Part shown: positions 22,501-33,920 of the stretch, in pieces
How positions within the stretch are numbered: the stretch's first letter is position 1
How the letters are laid out: every line of letters begins with the position of its first letter
NCBI GenBank assembly: GCA_028023455.1
Contig: JAQFVV010000185.1
Location: forward strand, 881,239-945,238
Source of the DNA: Epiperipatus broadwayi
Lineage: Eukaryota > Onychophora > Udeonychophora > Euonychophora > Peripatidae
DNA length: 64,000 bases
Reading direction: 5' to 3'
The notes under the pieces: generated by a model
Databases searched by the model: none
The model's input: the letters and a program-made list of their open reading frames with translations, nothing else
What the model was told of the DNA's origin: nothing
Program-made: the position numbers and the translations under genes

Positions 22501-25500
22501 ATTAAATAACTTAAACAATGTTATACTTTATCTTTTTTTTAAAACTCATATATAAAAAAATAAATTAAATTGCCTATTGAAATAACAATATCTCATCACA
22601 TATTTGTTATGAGATTATGGAGATTAAGTATTCAGACTGTGCTAATCTCATGCTGATTTTATAAATTTTATAGTCTTATTTTACCACTAGATAAGTAAAA
22701 TACAGAAGGATTTTGGAAATAATCATATGATCTCTGACTTCAATCATACTTTCAACTCTAGTATATGGATATGGCAAGATGGCATACTATCATTTTCAAT
22801 ACATATGTATAATTATTAATTTGTTTACAATTTTTAATATTAAATACATTAGAATTATAAATAGTAAGTTTGAAGACTGATTATTGACTGAAAAATTATA
22901 TAAATTTGAAGATATATATATATATCCACAGATGGCGTTTCTATATATATATATATATCATATAATAAGCCTTAACTAGTAATGAAAAAAGTTTTACATA
23001 GTTGTAATACAAACAGTTTAATATTTTATTTAACTCTAATTATATTTTCACTGGTTTGGGCCAAGAAGGTGCAAATGAAGGCTATGAATTACTCAAATTT
23101 GTCAAAAAGTTGAGTTTTTTGTAAAAATTGTCTATACATTGGGAAGATTTATATAAAATTTGTATTTGAAACATGAAGTATTTATAAAAGTAAATATTTT
23201 ATTTATATAAAAGAAGCATCTAGGATCTTATTTATTTTTATTTAGTAATTAAAAAGCAATCGAATTAAGATGGAGAAGAGAAAGTTTGATATGCTGATAG
23301 ATAGTATTTGCAGGCAGTAGATTCAAATTTAACAAAATAATGAATATAAACTATTAAAAGTTATAATAAATTTTTGATTAAATTAATGGAAATAAAACCA
23401 AGCTACAGAAATAAATAGTATTAAAAAAATAAAACTATTGCTATGAGAAAAAAGTATTGATCAGACAATTCTTATGCTAATTAAATATTGACACTAGATA
23501 AATAGGGGAAAAAATTAAAGAAACAAAATTGCAATGATAAAATAGCCTTTAATAAAACAACGTAAATATTTTGTGGATTATGGATAATGAAAAACTATTA
23601 CGTCATGCACAGAGCGTGATCATAAAAATCAAGATTAGTCTATGTTTGCTTAAACTTAGTGAAAAATAGTTATATATTTTTCATTTTATTTGCAATAATA
23701 AATTTAAACTTTTATGGTCAAATTCTTTTAGATTGAGGAAATAAAGTTCATATTTAATGACTTATTAAACCCCATGCACTTTTAAAAATTAAGTAAAACT
23801 TTCTTTTGCACAAATTTGCCGATAGCAATTCGACATTAAATTTCGCTTTGATGTTGTTTTTGCTATAATCTTCAATATTACATTTATTATTAAAAATTAA
23901 GATAATTAAAAGATTAATTAAAAGTTTGACATAATGAAATTTTACGTGCTTATGTATGCTCGCACACACAGATACTTTTTTTATTTATAAATCTATAAAG
24001 TGAGAGAATAAAAATGAATAGTTATGGAAATGACAGTTTGAAAAAGACAGATAATAAATATTCATATTTATCTTTTTTTTTTTTGTAAAATTAAATAAAA
24101 ATCAATTTAAATCCCATTAAAATGTCTAAAATAAAAAAAATGAAATAAATTTTATGAGAATCAATTTAAATTTTATAAACAGCTTTAAAGTTCAGTATTT
24201 TTTCCTTCCCACTGTAAAGTGAATGACTTTAATAATTCCAAGATCTAATGAGATACATTATTAAAAACAAAAACAGCTGTTAGTCCAATATGTTGATGAC
24301 AGAATAAAGCCATTAAAAACAAATTAAAATTTTAAAATACAAATTGAATATCCAATACAATTTTCTTTAAGACGACAACACACTTTGAAGAAAATACATG
24401 TATTTAAAGTTCAACAATCATCAATAAAAGCGCAAAAAAAGTTACAATATAAAATCTATAAAATTAATTTTGTATTTTACTGAAAAATATGTATGCATAT
24501 TAAATAAAAGTCAAAGTGACAAAACTACATGCATTAAAGAAGAGGATAAAACAGCTTTTAATTAACCAACTGCAAGGCAATATTCTCTCCTGAATTTGTC
24601 TCCAGAAAAGAGTCCTTAGATTAATCAAATTCTGAACGATGATGATCTATGGATTTCTTTTTTTTAGTTTTACCATCCTAGTAAGCATATCTATATCTAT
24701 TTTGAAATCAGTAACGTATTGGTTAGATAAGTTTCTGTGGTCTGGATACCTAAGAAAAATCTTAAATATACTTGGAACATAAAAAAAAATTTTCAAACTT
24801 ATACAATAAATGTTAAAATTATTTTGCTATTATTTGATATTTATTGACCTCAGTTTATTAAATCACTTATATTTATAATTTCACATTAAATCATAAATAT
24901 TAATAAATATCAAATAGTCAGTTGCTTGGGAGATCATGTGATGTTAAAATGCCAAAAATAAAATAAAACAGCTTCTACTAGGAATTATTAGCTCTTAATT
25001 CTATCACTTAAACTTTTAGGTGTTATTTAACAAAGCTCTAATTATTATTAAGAATCTTCAAGTGATGTAAGAGTAGGTAATAACAAACTTCTAACAGAGA
25101 TAGCTTCTTGATAATGGTACATTATAACAGATTTAAAGAAATTAAAAAAAGAGATATTGATGATAATGAAGTAGATAATATGGACACTGGTTTTTTTTTT
25201 TTAAATTATTTATGCATGCTAAATACATAAAATTATGTTCTATGTATATATAAGACATTTATAAGATTTAAACCATTTAAACGTAAAAAAAGTGATTATA
25301 TAAACATCTTAATTTAAATAAAAGATGCTTCTTCCCAAAAAATAACACTTAAAAGTCAAATAGGGCATTAATACAGCAAAATAAACATTAAAATTTTCTT
25401 TGGAAATAAAGTTGTAATTTAATCTTTAATCAATATAAACATTAAATTAACAAAGCGATAATAATTTATAGACACTAATATAATAAATTTATTTTAAATG

Positions 25501-25584
25501 TTCTTAATTATTATTTAATAATAAAAAGGATTAGAGAAAAAATCAGATATCTTTCATTTATCTTTAATTTCATAACTTTTATTA
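19513..25584. other. Long AT-rich stretch, no gene or family recognised
   Basis: About 6 kb without a convincing coding frame. It contains poly-A and poly-T runs, short TA tracts (21610-21630, 22914-22925, 22943-22958) and no repeat I could match to other parts of the window. Between two TA tracts at 22926-22942 sits a short non-AT remnant, CCACAGATGGCG. Confidence 0.4.
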
Positions 25585-25615
<31 letters not shown>

Positions 25616-25653
25616 GTAATAATAATAATAATAATAATAATAGTAATAATAAT
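25585..25653. repeat. (AAT)n microsatellite, left flank of the LINE
   Basis: About 23 AAT units with two AGT variants. It lies immediately before the Tx1-like LINE. Confidence 0.9.
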
Positions 25654-28044
25654 AGAGAAAATGAGACCTATCAGCAATGCTTCTCACCCAGGTGACCATG
25701 GGATATCACTGTTCATTCTCAAGTATTTAAGTTTGTTTAATAGCTAAATACCTCAAGTATTTAGCAAACTATCTTGCTCAAGAAATTAAGCCAACCATGG
25801 GGATATACCCCATGGCAATATTACCATATAATAGGAGAAAGGAAAGCATACCAATGCCAAATGAGCTTAGACCAATATGAATGGGTCCTCTTCCTATTAA
25901 AATATTGAAAAAGATTATAAGAGATGATTGAGCCATATATTTTACCAACCATCACTGAATCACAATTTTCAAAGAAAACATTGTCAACAGTGCAAGCAGC
26001 ATTGTTATTCAAGATCATAATGATAACAACTAGGGTGAGGAAGCACTTACAGCACAGTGTTGATGCAGATAGACATTCCTTCAGCTCTTGATTCAGTGAG
26101 AATCCCTGTGATACTGGATATGCTCAAGCAGACTAAAATACCCAAAGCTCTGCTATATTTAACTGCAAATGTGATACTGAGCAGAGAACTATGTTACTAT
26201 GATTGACAGAAAATCACCCTCTTTTATCCCAATACAATCACTCTCCCAGGGGTCTCCCCTGAATGCATTAATGTTTATTTATTATATCAATCCATATATT
26301 GAAAAAATCAATAGGACATTCATTGGAGTTCAAATACTTGGGTACCAATATAGAAGATTGCATGTCTCACACACATGGATGATATCACAGTCTTCTTAAA
26401 ATCCAAGAAGCAAATACCACAGCTTCAGGCAGTGCTTGAACAATTCTCAAACAATACAGAATGAGCATAAACCTAGAAAAGACTGCAACCTGGACACTAT
26501 TTATTGGAAGACCAAAGGGTCAATGTATCAAGCAAAACCTACTCCAATCCTAGGCATTCCTTTTTAGGAGCCCCTAGAATGAAATGTTAGATCCAAATCA
26601 AGCTCAAAGAAGAAGTCAAAAGCTTAGCTGAATCACTCTAAATGGTATATTTGTCTATATATGCAAAAGTGCAACTGATTAACAAGCTTATAATAACCAA
26701 GATAACATATTACATGCATGTAGTTCAATTTTTAAAAATTTTTATGGCATGCATTAATTCCATATGTTGCAAGATCATCTGAGGGAAAAAAGACAGTGGA
26801 AATTTCAATGGCAAAACTCAATCTCCCTCTTATGGCAAATGGACTGGGGTTGCATAGCTTACAAATATTTAAAACATTCAAAACAAAGAATGCTATGATT
26901 GCTATACTCACTAAATTTACTAAATTAAGACACTTAGAGCAGATAACAGCTACAGATAAGCCTCCTCCAAAGTATTGTTTTTTGGAAATCATCATCTACC
27001 AATGTAGGAGGAAAATAACAATCTGGGATTACTTTGAACAAAAGTATAAATATTGAGAAATATATAAGTTTATACATCAAAATAATTACACTGAGGAGAT
27101 CCCATCAATACTAGAAATAGGAAACAAATATATGATTAAGCAATACAAAATATCGCAACTAGAACCTAAGTTCCTAGATTTTATAATCAAAATAAAATTT
27201 GAATGCTTTATCTACTAAATATTTTTTACATCTCAGAAGAATGTACAGGTCAGTTGATCCATTCTGTGGCCTTTTCCATATGGCTGAGGAGACTTTACAG
27301 CACCTAATTTTCAACTGCAAGGTCATGGGGCAGACTAGATGCATTCTGCAGAGGAAATACAGAAAACAAAACACTACAATGATGCAAATTATGTCAACTT
27401 AGACTACAGTAAGTCTGTACCAGCCATAAGGGGGGCAATGTTCATCTTATATGCATTATGGTGCATTAGGTGTGCTTTTATATTGGGTAATAACCCCAGA
27501 AGGCATCCACCCACATTTGAGAATAAGTTGATTAAATCCAACCCAGATATTTATGCAGCTACTTGGTCACTGCTTAGACAAGCAGCAAAGTTATAAAGAA
27601 TGAAGTTGCTGGTTTATGGATAAACTATGTAAGTTTTTAATGATCAGAAATATGATCATTAAACTTTGGGTTTGAAGGACAAACTAAAATATAAAAGCTG
27701 TGAGATAAAGAACATTCATATATCATTATAATGTCTTTTCCATGATATATTATGAGATTTGAAATCAAATAACAATGATAAAATTAATCTCCTATTTCCT
27801 AAGAATTAAAAAAAGTATGGTACAGGTTATGCTCCTATTGGAAAATAATGTGCTTAATTGAACTTCTAAAGTGGATAGAATCATGTACAAATGCCTATAT
27901 AGATATGTACTTTTAACAAAAATGAATAATGTAATAGTCAAATTTGAACTGACAATAATAGGTTTAAACATGTATCTTGCTACAATTAAGTGGCATTGTA
28001 ATACTATGTAACTAAAAGGATTAATAAAGTTTATCATTGTTGAA
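25654..28044 (+). mobile_element. Tx1-like LINE, degenerate
   Basis: A plus-strand non-LTR retrotransposon remnant, bounded on both sides by AAT microsatellites. Protein motifs run from reverse transcriptase to the C-terminal Cys/His-rich region. The 5' end, including any endonuclease, is missing or unrecognisable. A 3' non-coding stretch of about 440 bp (27600-28044) follows the coding part. Confidence 0.65.
25970..27596 (+). pseudogene. Tx1-like reverse transcriptase, broken
   Basis: Frames shift repeatedly, but the order of motifs is that of Tx1 and other L1-like enzymes. ALDSV (26094-26108) is the catalytic-Asp box with the F changed to L. LSQGSPLNALMF (26241-26276) is the QG-P-LS box. 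HMDDITVFLK (from 26372) is the second catalytic box, with HM in place of YA. LEQFSNNT and SINLEKT follow. Further on are a GLGLHSLQIFKTF segment (about 26840-26880), then CGLFHMAEETLQHLIFNC (27264-27317), the C-terminal Cys/His region, and IRGAMFILYALWCIR (about 27430-27470). The enzyme would prime reverse transcription at a nicked site; this copy cannot. Confidence 0.7.
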
Positions 28045-28338
<294 letters not shown>

Positions 28339-30884
28339 TCAATTATTTATTTAATGTACATTTCTCCAACCAAAAATAAAATCATAGAACTCTGTTTTGA
28401 GATTTACCTTATTCTCATTTCCTCACATTAGAATGGAAATACGTAATATTATATAAAGAAAATAAATAAATATATCAAATGAACTATATAAATATACTAT
28501 ATAGGAAATTTTAATGAATGGCCAAGGAACCATACAAAAATGCAAAAAAGTGGTGTGAAGCCATAAAAAAATGATAATCTCATGATGATTATATTTGTGG
28601 ATAGAAATATAATAGCAAGCTGATTAAAAATTTAAACATTTTGATTTTAAAATAAGTAAAATAACTTTAACTGGAAATTTTCTTTCAAAAATTTATTTGA
28701 TAATGTATCATGTTAACAAAAATACTTGGAAAAAATATTTATATTTTATATTAAATTTGCTTACAAATAATATTTGACCATTATGATAATCAGCTTCTTC
28801 CAAAACATTTGGGAAAAAAAGTTTATTTGTTCTCTTCCATCAAGCAGTTTAGTGGGCTTATACTTTACCAATAGATTTGGACTAATAAAAGATGTAGAAT
28901 TACTGGTATAGTTTCTATGAGAAATTTCAGGATTTGCTTTTGTATGTTGGAATAATCTTTCTGTTTTTTATAATTATTTTTATGATGTGAAAGTTAAAAA
29001 AGTAGTAGATTAAAAATTCCTGGATTGTCTAATTAGTTTAATTTTGTAAAATTTGAGGAAACCAGAATACTGAGATCATGATTTATACAAGAAAAAAATT
29101 CAGAGAAATTAGAAAGTCATAGTGCAAATGGAAGCTTTCCCAATACTAATTTTATACCTATCATTAGATATTAGATAAAAAAAAAAGGTCAATAGATTTC
29201 TTGCTTGGAAATTTATAACAAGTTTGAGTGACAGACCTGTGAGCATCAGAATCATTCCTATGACCTCTTTATCCCACATCAGACATTCTGCTACCATGCC
29301 AAACTGCACCAGACAGATAGCTGCTGATATAATAATTCATTATTATTGGATGATTTAATATGTTTCCAACTTGCCCATCAAAATATATTTTATATGATAA
29401 TGACTTGATAATAGATGAGGTAAGAGCATAATATTTTGCATTATATGAAACTGTTTTAATATCACAAGTGTTATTACACTTAATAACAATAAAAAAGAGC
29501 ATTTGGCTCATTTGTTCTAATTTTAGTTTACACAGAAGATTTACCATTATCATCTGTAACTCCGATAGACTTTCCATTTACACTTAAAAAAAAACCCTCT
29601 GAAGCCTGTTTGCATACTGTTACAATGTGATATAAGTATCTTCAAGATGAAAATCTACTTTAGCATTTGTATCATTTTAGAAGAATGTGATTAAATGTCA
29701 TAAGACAGTCCATTATCAAATGAAAAAAATACATTATATTTATTATAAATTAGAATTATTATAACAGAGACATGGAATTGCTGAATTAATGAGTGAATTT
29801 GCTGATAAGATAAGGTTTATAAAAGAAGACTACCAATGTGTGTTCTCACATCCATAATTTCACTGATGGCTGAAATCAAAACAGTTTATTTGAGAAGACT
29901 TAGTCTTAATATCCCTATTATTCATCAATGAAATTGAATCTAAATTTGTATTGGACTCAACTAGTGTATTGGATGAATCAAAGTCATATAGATTAGCAAA
30001 TATGTATGATATCTATTTTTTTTACACTTTTGATTATGTATCATATACATCAGTGTTGAAACAAATGACATAGATGAAAGAAAATAAGTTACAGAAAGCA
30101 TCAGAATCATCTACTGAAAAAGTGTCAGGGAAAATAGAAAGGATAGGTTTTGAGGCTACACCAAAGTCAATAGTTGAGGGCTCTTTATCAATAAAGATAT
30201 TATTACAGTAATAGAAATTATAAAAACCAGTTCTTACATTTAAAAAAATGAGGCATAAATTTTAGATAATTTTAGAAAAGATAGATAAAAGGATCTCTGA
30301 AATTGTTCTGCACAAATAATTTTGAAGGATAGATCAGATATAGTTTTGGAAAAAAAGCTGCAAAGTGTTGATGTCATATTAGAAACTTGTTTATGTGAAT
30401 TATTAATAGATAAACTGTTAGAGACTGGTAAGATTCATAAAATGAACTATTTAACTCATTAGACTTGAAATCATACCAACAATAACAGCTTCACAATATA
30501 CACATACAAAGTCAGTATTAGAAATTGTATTATGATAAATAAATATTTTAGACTTCAATCCTTGACATTTAAAAGGTACTGTTCAGCATGCTGTACTGTA
30601 CCTTTTAAAATTTTTTGTTGAGTACATATAGCATGTAGACATAGTGGATAAGGTAAAGCTAAGCAAGGTACCATATTAATAGAAGAAAAAGTGAGACACA
30701 GACAGACAAAGGGGCACTACATTGAGATTAGAGAATACACCTTTATTTACCTAGTATATATAACAGATTTATAACTAAAACAGAGAAAAAGATAGGGTAA
30801 TTAAATGATTAATAAATGAGTTATTAAAATATATATATAAAGTGTGTAGAAAATATATTTATGGTAGTTGAATTAATATATATG
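28339..30884. other. AT-rich DNA, nothing firmly recognised
   Basis: A minus-strand frame at 29269-29577 contains KTVSYNAKYYALTSS, faintly like the end of a Ty1/copia RNase H, but neighbours do not support it. A perfect short palindrome lies at 30568-30609. No other feature. Confidence 0.4.
30568..30609. repeat. Zero-loop palindrome, 21-bp arms
   Basis: Centred on GCATGC (30586-30591). The arms pair over 21 positions with two mismatches, ending in TTTAAAAGGTAC and its complement. Confidence 0.85.
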
Positions 30885-32135
30885 TATGAAGGGAAAAACT
30901 CCAAGAAGTGAGGGAATTATAATGGATATCTTAAAAAAGGCAAATGAAGAAATAGAAACTTTGTTGGCAAAGTTGTATATCAAATGCCTGAATTCAAAGA
31001 ATGTATCAAATGATTAAAAAATGCAATAGTAATATTGATATTTAAGAGTTGATAAAGAAGATATTAGAAATTACAGAACTATAGGACTTTACCAAGATAA
31101 TTACAACTGGTTTACAATCAACATTGGATTCTAATTAACCAAAAGAACACATTAAGATTTAAAGTAGTTTTAACATAATGGATCACTTTAATTATTGATA
31201 GAAGATATAGAATAATCATTAAATATAAATTGCCATTATGCTTTAGATTTGTATATTAAAAAAAGGCATTTTATGGTGAAGAAGGCATTGGATAATCAAG
31301 ATGTAAAGATAGGGTATGATAATATTCTGAAAAATATCTATTAAAATGTAACACCAATGATCACCAAAACTTTTTATGTTTTTGCGATGAAATATTTTCT
31401 GGATTAAATTGAAAATCTAAGACATTCAAAGCAAATGTTGATTATTGTCATCTAGATTTTGCAGAAGATGTGATTTTTACAAATACTTTTTTAAAGTTTA
31501 CAATGTGTTGTAAGAGTTATCAGAATAAATCAATTAAATAGAATTAAAAATAAATATTAAAAAGACTAAAATAATGTTCAATGAATTTTATTAGAAAATA
31601 AAAAATGGTAATAACGATTTACAAGAAGTTTACAACTTATAAATACCTTGATCATATTATTAATGCAGATAGAAACATAATAGTTGAAGTTAATCATAGA
31701 ATTAAATTTAGATTGAATGCTTTTCATAGAAATAATTTAATATTAAAAGAAAATATGCCTATATGTTTGAAAGGGGAAATATTTAATAAATAATTTACCA
31801 GTTATTACTTATGGATGTAAGGGTTGGACATTTAACAGAAAAACAATGGATGAGAGAGAGCAAATAGGTATCACTAACATCACTGAAGTAGTTGAAATTG
31901 AAATAGAGCTAGGATGCTAATATTTTTAGATGAGATGACAATAGATCAGTATTTAAAGTTAGATTACAAGAGATTGTAAAAGATCTGGAATGACACCATT
32001 TATAAAATGGATGGATTAACTAAAGAAGTTTGTTAGTATGTTATGGAAAAAAGTTTGGGATTCAAACAGTTGGATTAAATTTGGAAAATATTTCATTCAA
32101 CAGTGTATTGATAGTGATTGAAAATGATGATAGTA
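30885..32135 (+). pseudogene. RTE-type LINE copy, heavily mutated
   Basis: Plus-strand remnant of the RTE family. GIIMDILKKANEEIE near 30917-30960 matches the fingers segment of the copy at 976-3139. FADD is altered near 31455-31475 (FAEDV). KYLDHIINADRNII near 31640-31680 and NLILKENMPICLK near 31735-31770 match the region after the thumb. The end, near 32135, has GATGATAG, resembling the RTE 3' tail. Large parts of the central reverse transcriptase are deleted or unreadable. Confidence 0.75.
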
Positions 32136-32444
32136 TAAAATATAACATTTTCTCTTTCACATTTACATTTAATAGCAAACATGCACTCACCCATTATATT
32201 TTATGCATTTGTTATTACATATCAACCATTTAATTCCAATTAAACATAAAAATATTTCTTTAAAATATAAGAAAGTAATTAATAATAAATTTACAAATGA
32301 AGAGAAGAAAAATGCATCACTTTTAAGTAATATATCTCAGAAATATGCAATCTCATTATATCTCAACTAAATTAACTACAAATGTATGTAAATATTTAAA
32401 ATTATTAGAGAACAATTTTTATATATTTTTTCTTTATTCTTTTA

Positions 32445-32870
32445 ATACATCAATTATAATTCCACCAATTTATTTCCTGGAGCATTGGCCTTTTTTGTAG
32501 TTTGTAATTGTATATCTAATTCTTCATCAAAATACTGGGCAATTTAGAAAATGTGGATCAATAGGCAATATTTTTTTGTGTGTGTGTTGTTGCAATAAAA
32601 TTATTTATAAAACACTTCTACACATTTCTTGATATTGCAGACATAACATTCTTTTTAATATAAGATTATTTCTTTTTACATTTGAGACTGTAATTTTCTT
32701 TTTTTAGGTTTCCTTGTCAAATTCACAAATATATTTTCTTATATTCTTATTTATACTTTTTTGACCTTTTCCCAAAACTCTTGATATTCATTTTTTAGGG
32801 AATATTAAAAAAATGTATATTTCTTCTTTTCATTATACATTGTCTTGATTCAATAAAAAAAAATATTGTA
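32445..32870 (-). pseudogene. RTE-type LINE fragment, minus strand
   Basis: Matches 2350-2800 of the LINE on the same strand: TCAATTATAATTCC near 32450 and CTTCTACACATTTC near 32610 are shared, as is the order of the following blocks. Only the linker and the beginning of the reverse transcriptase are represented. Confidence 0.6.
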
Positions 32871-33042
32871 AATTGCTTCTTTTTTTGTATATATATAAAA
32901 TCAAGTCATATATCACATGACTTATACAGCTTGAATTTACAAATAGGTAAAATAAAGAGCATAATAATAGCTTTAAACAGGCTTTTTATGATAAATGCTA
33001 CAAGAGAAGGCATTTACATCCTTTTATCTAGGACTGTCTTCA

Positions 33043-33083
33043 TCCCCAGACCTGTTTCGAGCTATGGCTCTCTTCAGTGAGAA
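33043..33083 (-). ncRNA. Hammerhead ribozyme motif, complete core (family A)
   Basis: On the minus strand, in order: TTCTCA (stem I, 5' side), CTGAAGA (core CUGANGA), GAGCCATAGCTC (stem II: GAGC pairs with GCTC around loop CATA), GAAA (core), then C-AG-G (minimal stem III), TC (with G, the cleavage triplet GTC), and TGGGGA (stem I, 3' side, pairing with TTCTCA using two or three G-U pairs). All invariant positions are present. This is a type I layout with a very short stem III, the form reported for Penelope-like elements. Self-cleavage would occur after the C of GTC. Activity is predicted, not shown. Confidence 0.75.
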
Positions 33084-33667
33084 GCTACAACACCAGATTC
33101 AAAAAACCAACTCAAACTAAGCATTTATATAATAGTTAACTCTTAATAAGATCTGAAATTTTCAGACATCTACATGTCTTTAAATTTAGCTTTCCAACTG
33201 AAAAAAATGATATGGGCCTGAACATAATAGACTTAGCAATTTAATTTAGCCAAAACCCCCAACAGCAAAATAACAATAGTCATAAAGTCAAGTCATGTAT
33301 CACATGCCTTATATAGCTTGAATTTAGAAACATGTAAAATAAAGAATGTGCTAATCACTTTAAACAAGCTTTTTTTTGTTTAGAGTTATTAGCATGCTCT
33401 TTATTTTACATATTTGTAAATGCAAGCTATATAAGTTATGTGATATATGACTTGATTTTATTACCATTTTTCTGTTCAGAAATTTGGCTAAATTAGATTA
33501 CTAAGCCTATTAATATATGGTGAATTAAGTTCAGGCCCTTATGATTTTTTCAGTTGGAGGGCTGAATTTAATGACATAAAGATTTCTGAAAATTTCAGAT
33601 CTTCTTAAGAATTAACTTTTAGATAAATGCATAATGTGAGTTGTTTTTTTGCATCTGGTATCCTAGC

Positions 33668-33708
33668 TCCTCATTGAAGAGAACCATAGTTTGAAACCAG
33701 TCTGGGGA
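33668..33708 (+). ncRNA. Hammerhead ribozyme motif, one core change (family A)
   Basis: Plus-strand partner of 33043-33083. TCCTCA (33668-33673) pairs with TGGGGA (33703-33708). The core reads TTGAAGA, so the invariant C is T, which should impair cleavage. Stem II, GAAC/GTTT around CATA, has changed in sequence but still pairs. GAAA (33693-33696), a C-CA-G mini stem III and TC follow. Confidence 0.65.
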
Positions 33709-33750
33709 TGGGACAATCCTTGATAAAGATGATTTGAATGCCTTCTCTTA

Positions 33751-33770
33751 TATATATATATATATATATA
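33751..33770. repeat. (TA)n tract
   Basis: Short TA run at the right end of the hammerhead element. Confidence 0.85.
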
Positions 33771-33920
33771 TTATAATGGTCGGGGATGATGGTGAAGTTT
33801 AAAGTCTTACAGCATCTGCCGACAGAGCACCACTAGGCTACTTTGAACCTAGAAAATTTATAGAGTCGACAGATACGTGCTGTTAAGACCGCGACGGCCA
33901 GCCCAAGTCACTAGCTCAAG
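33771..33920 (-). other. GC-richer SINE-like block
   Basis: About 130 bases with many CpGs. On the minus strand AGCCTAGTGGTGCTC resembles a tRNA A box (TRGYNNAGTGG) and TAGGTTCAAAGT resembles a B box (GGTTCRA), but the order is B before A, the reverse of a functional tRNA promoter. I cannot name it. Confidence 0.25.

Larger units (their letters stand above)
32895..33770. mobile_element. Inverted-repeat retroelement with two hammerhead motifs (family A)
   Basis: The structure is A (32895-32985), B (32986-33260), a second direct copy of A (33287-33372), then inverted A (33375-33470) and inverted B (33471-33750). The A unit contains AATCAAGTCATATATCACAT and is recognisable three times. Each B unit carries a hammerhead ribozyme motif. 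The right end abuts a TA tract (33751-33770). Direct terminal repeats plus an inverted, truncated copy is the arrangement known for Penelope-like elements; no coding sequence is present here, so the assignment is inferred. Confidence 0.65.

Noticed and set aside
22926-22942. CCACAGATGGCG between TA tracts as an insulator-type binding site
   Set aside because: One base short of the usual CTCF-like pattern and a single occurrence; insufficient.
29109-29577. Faint Ty1/copia RNase H resemblance (KTVSYNAKYYALTSS)
   Set aside because: Only one short segment matches, and neither upstream nor downstream sequence continues the similarity.
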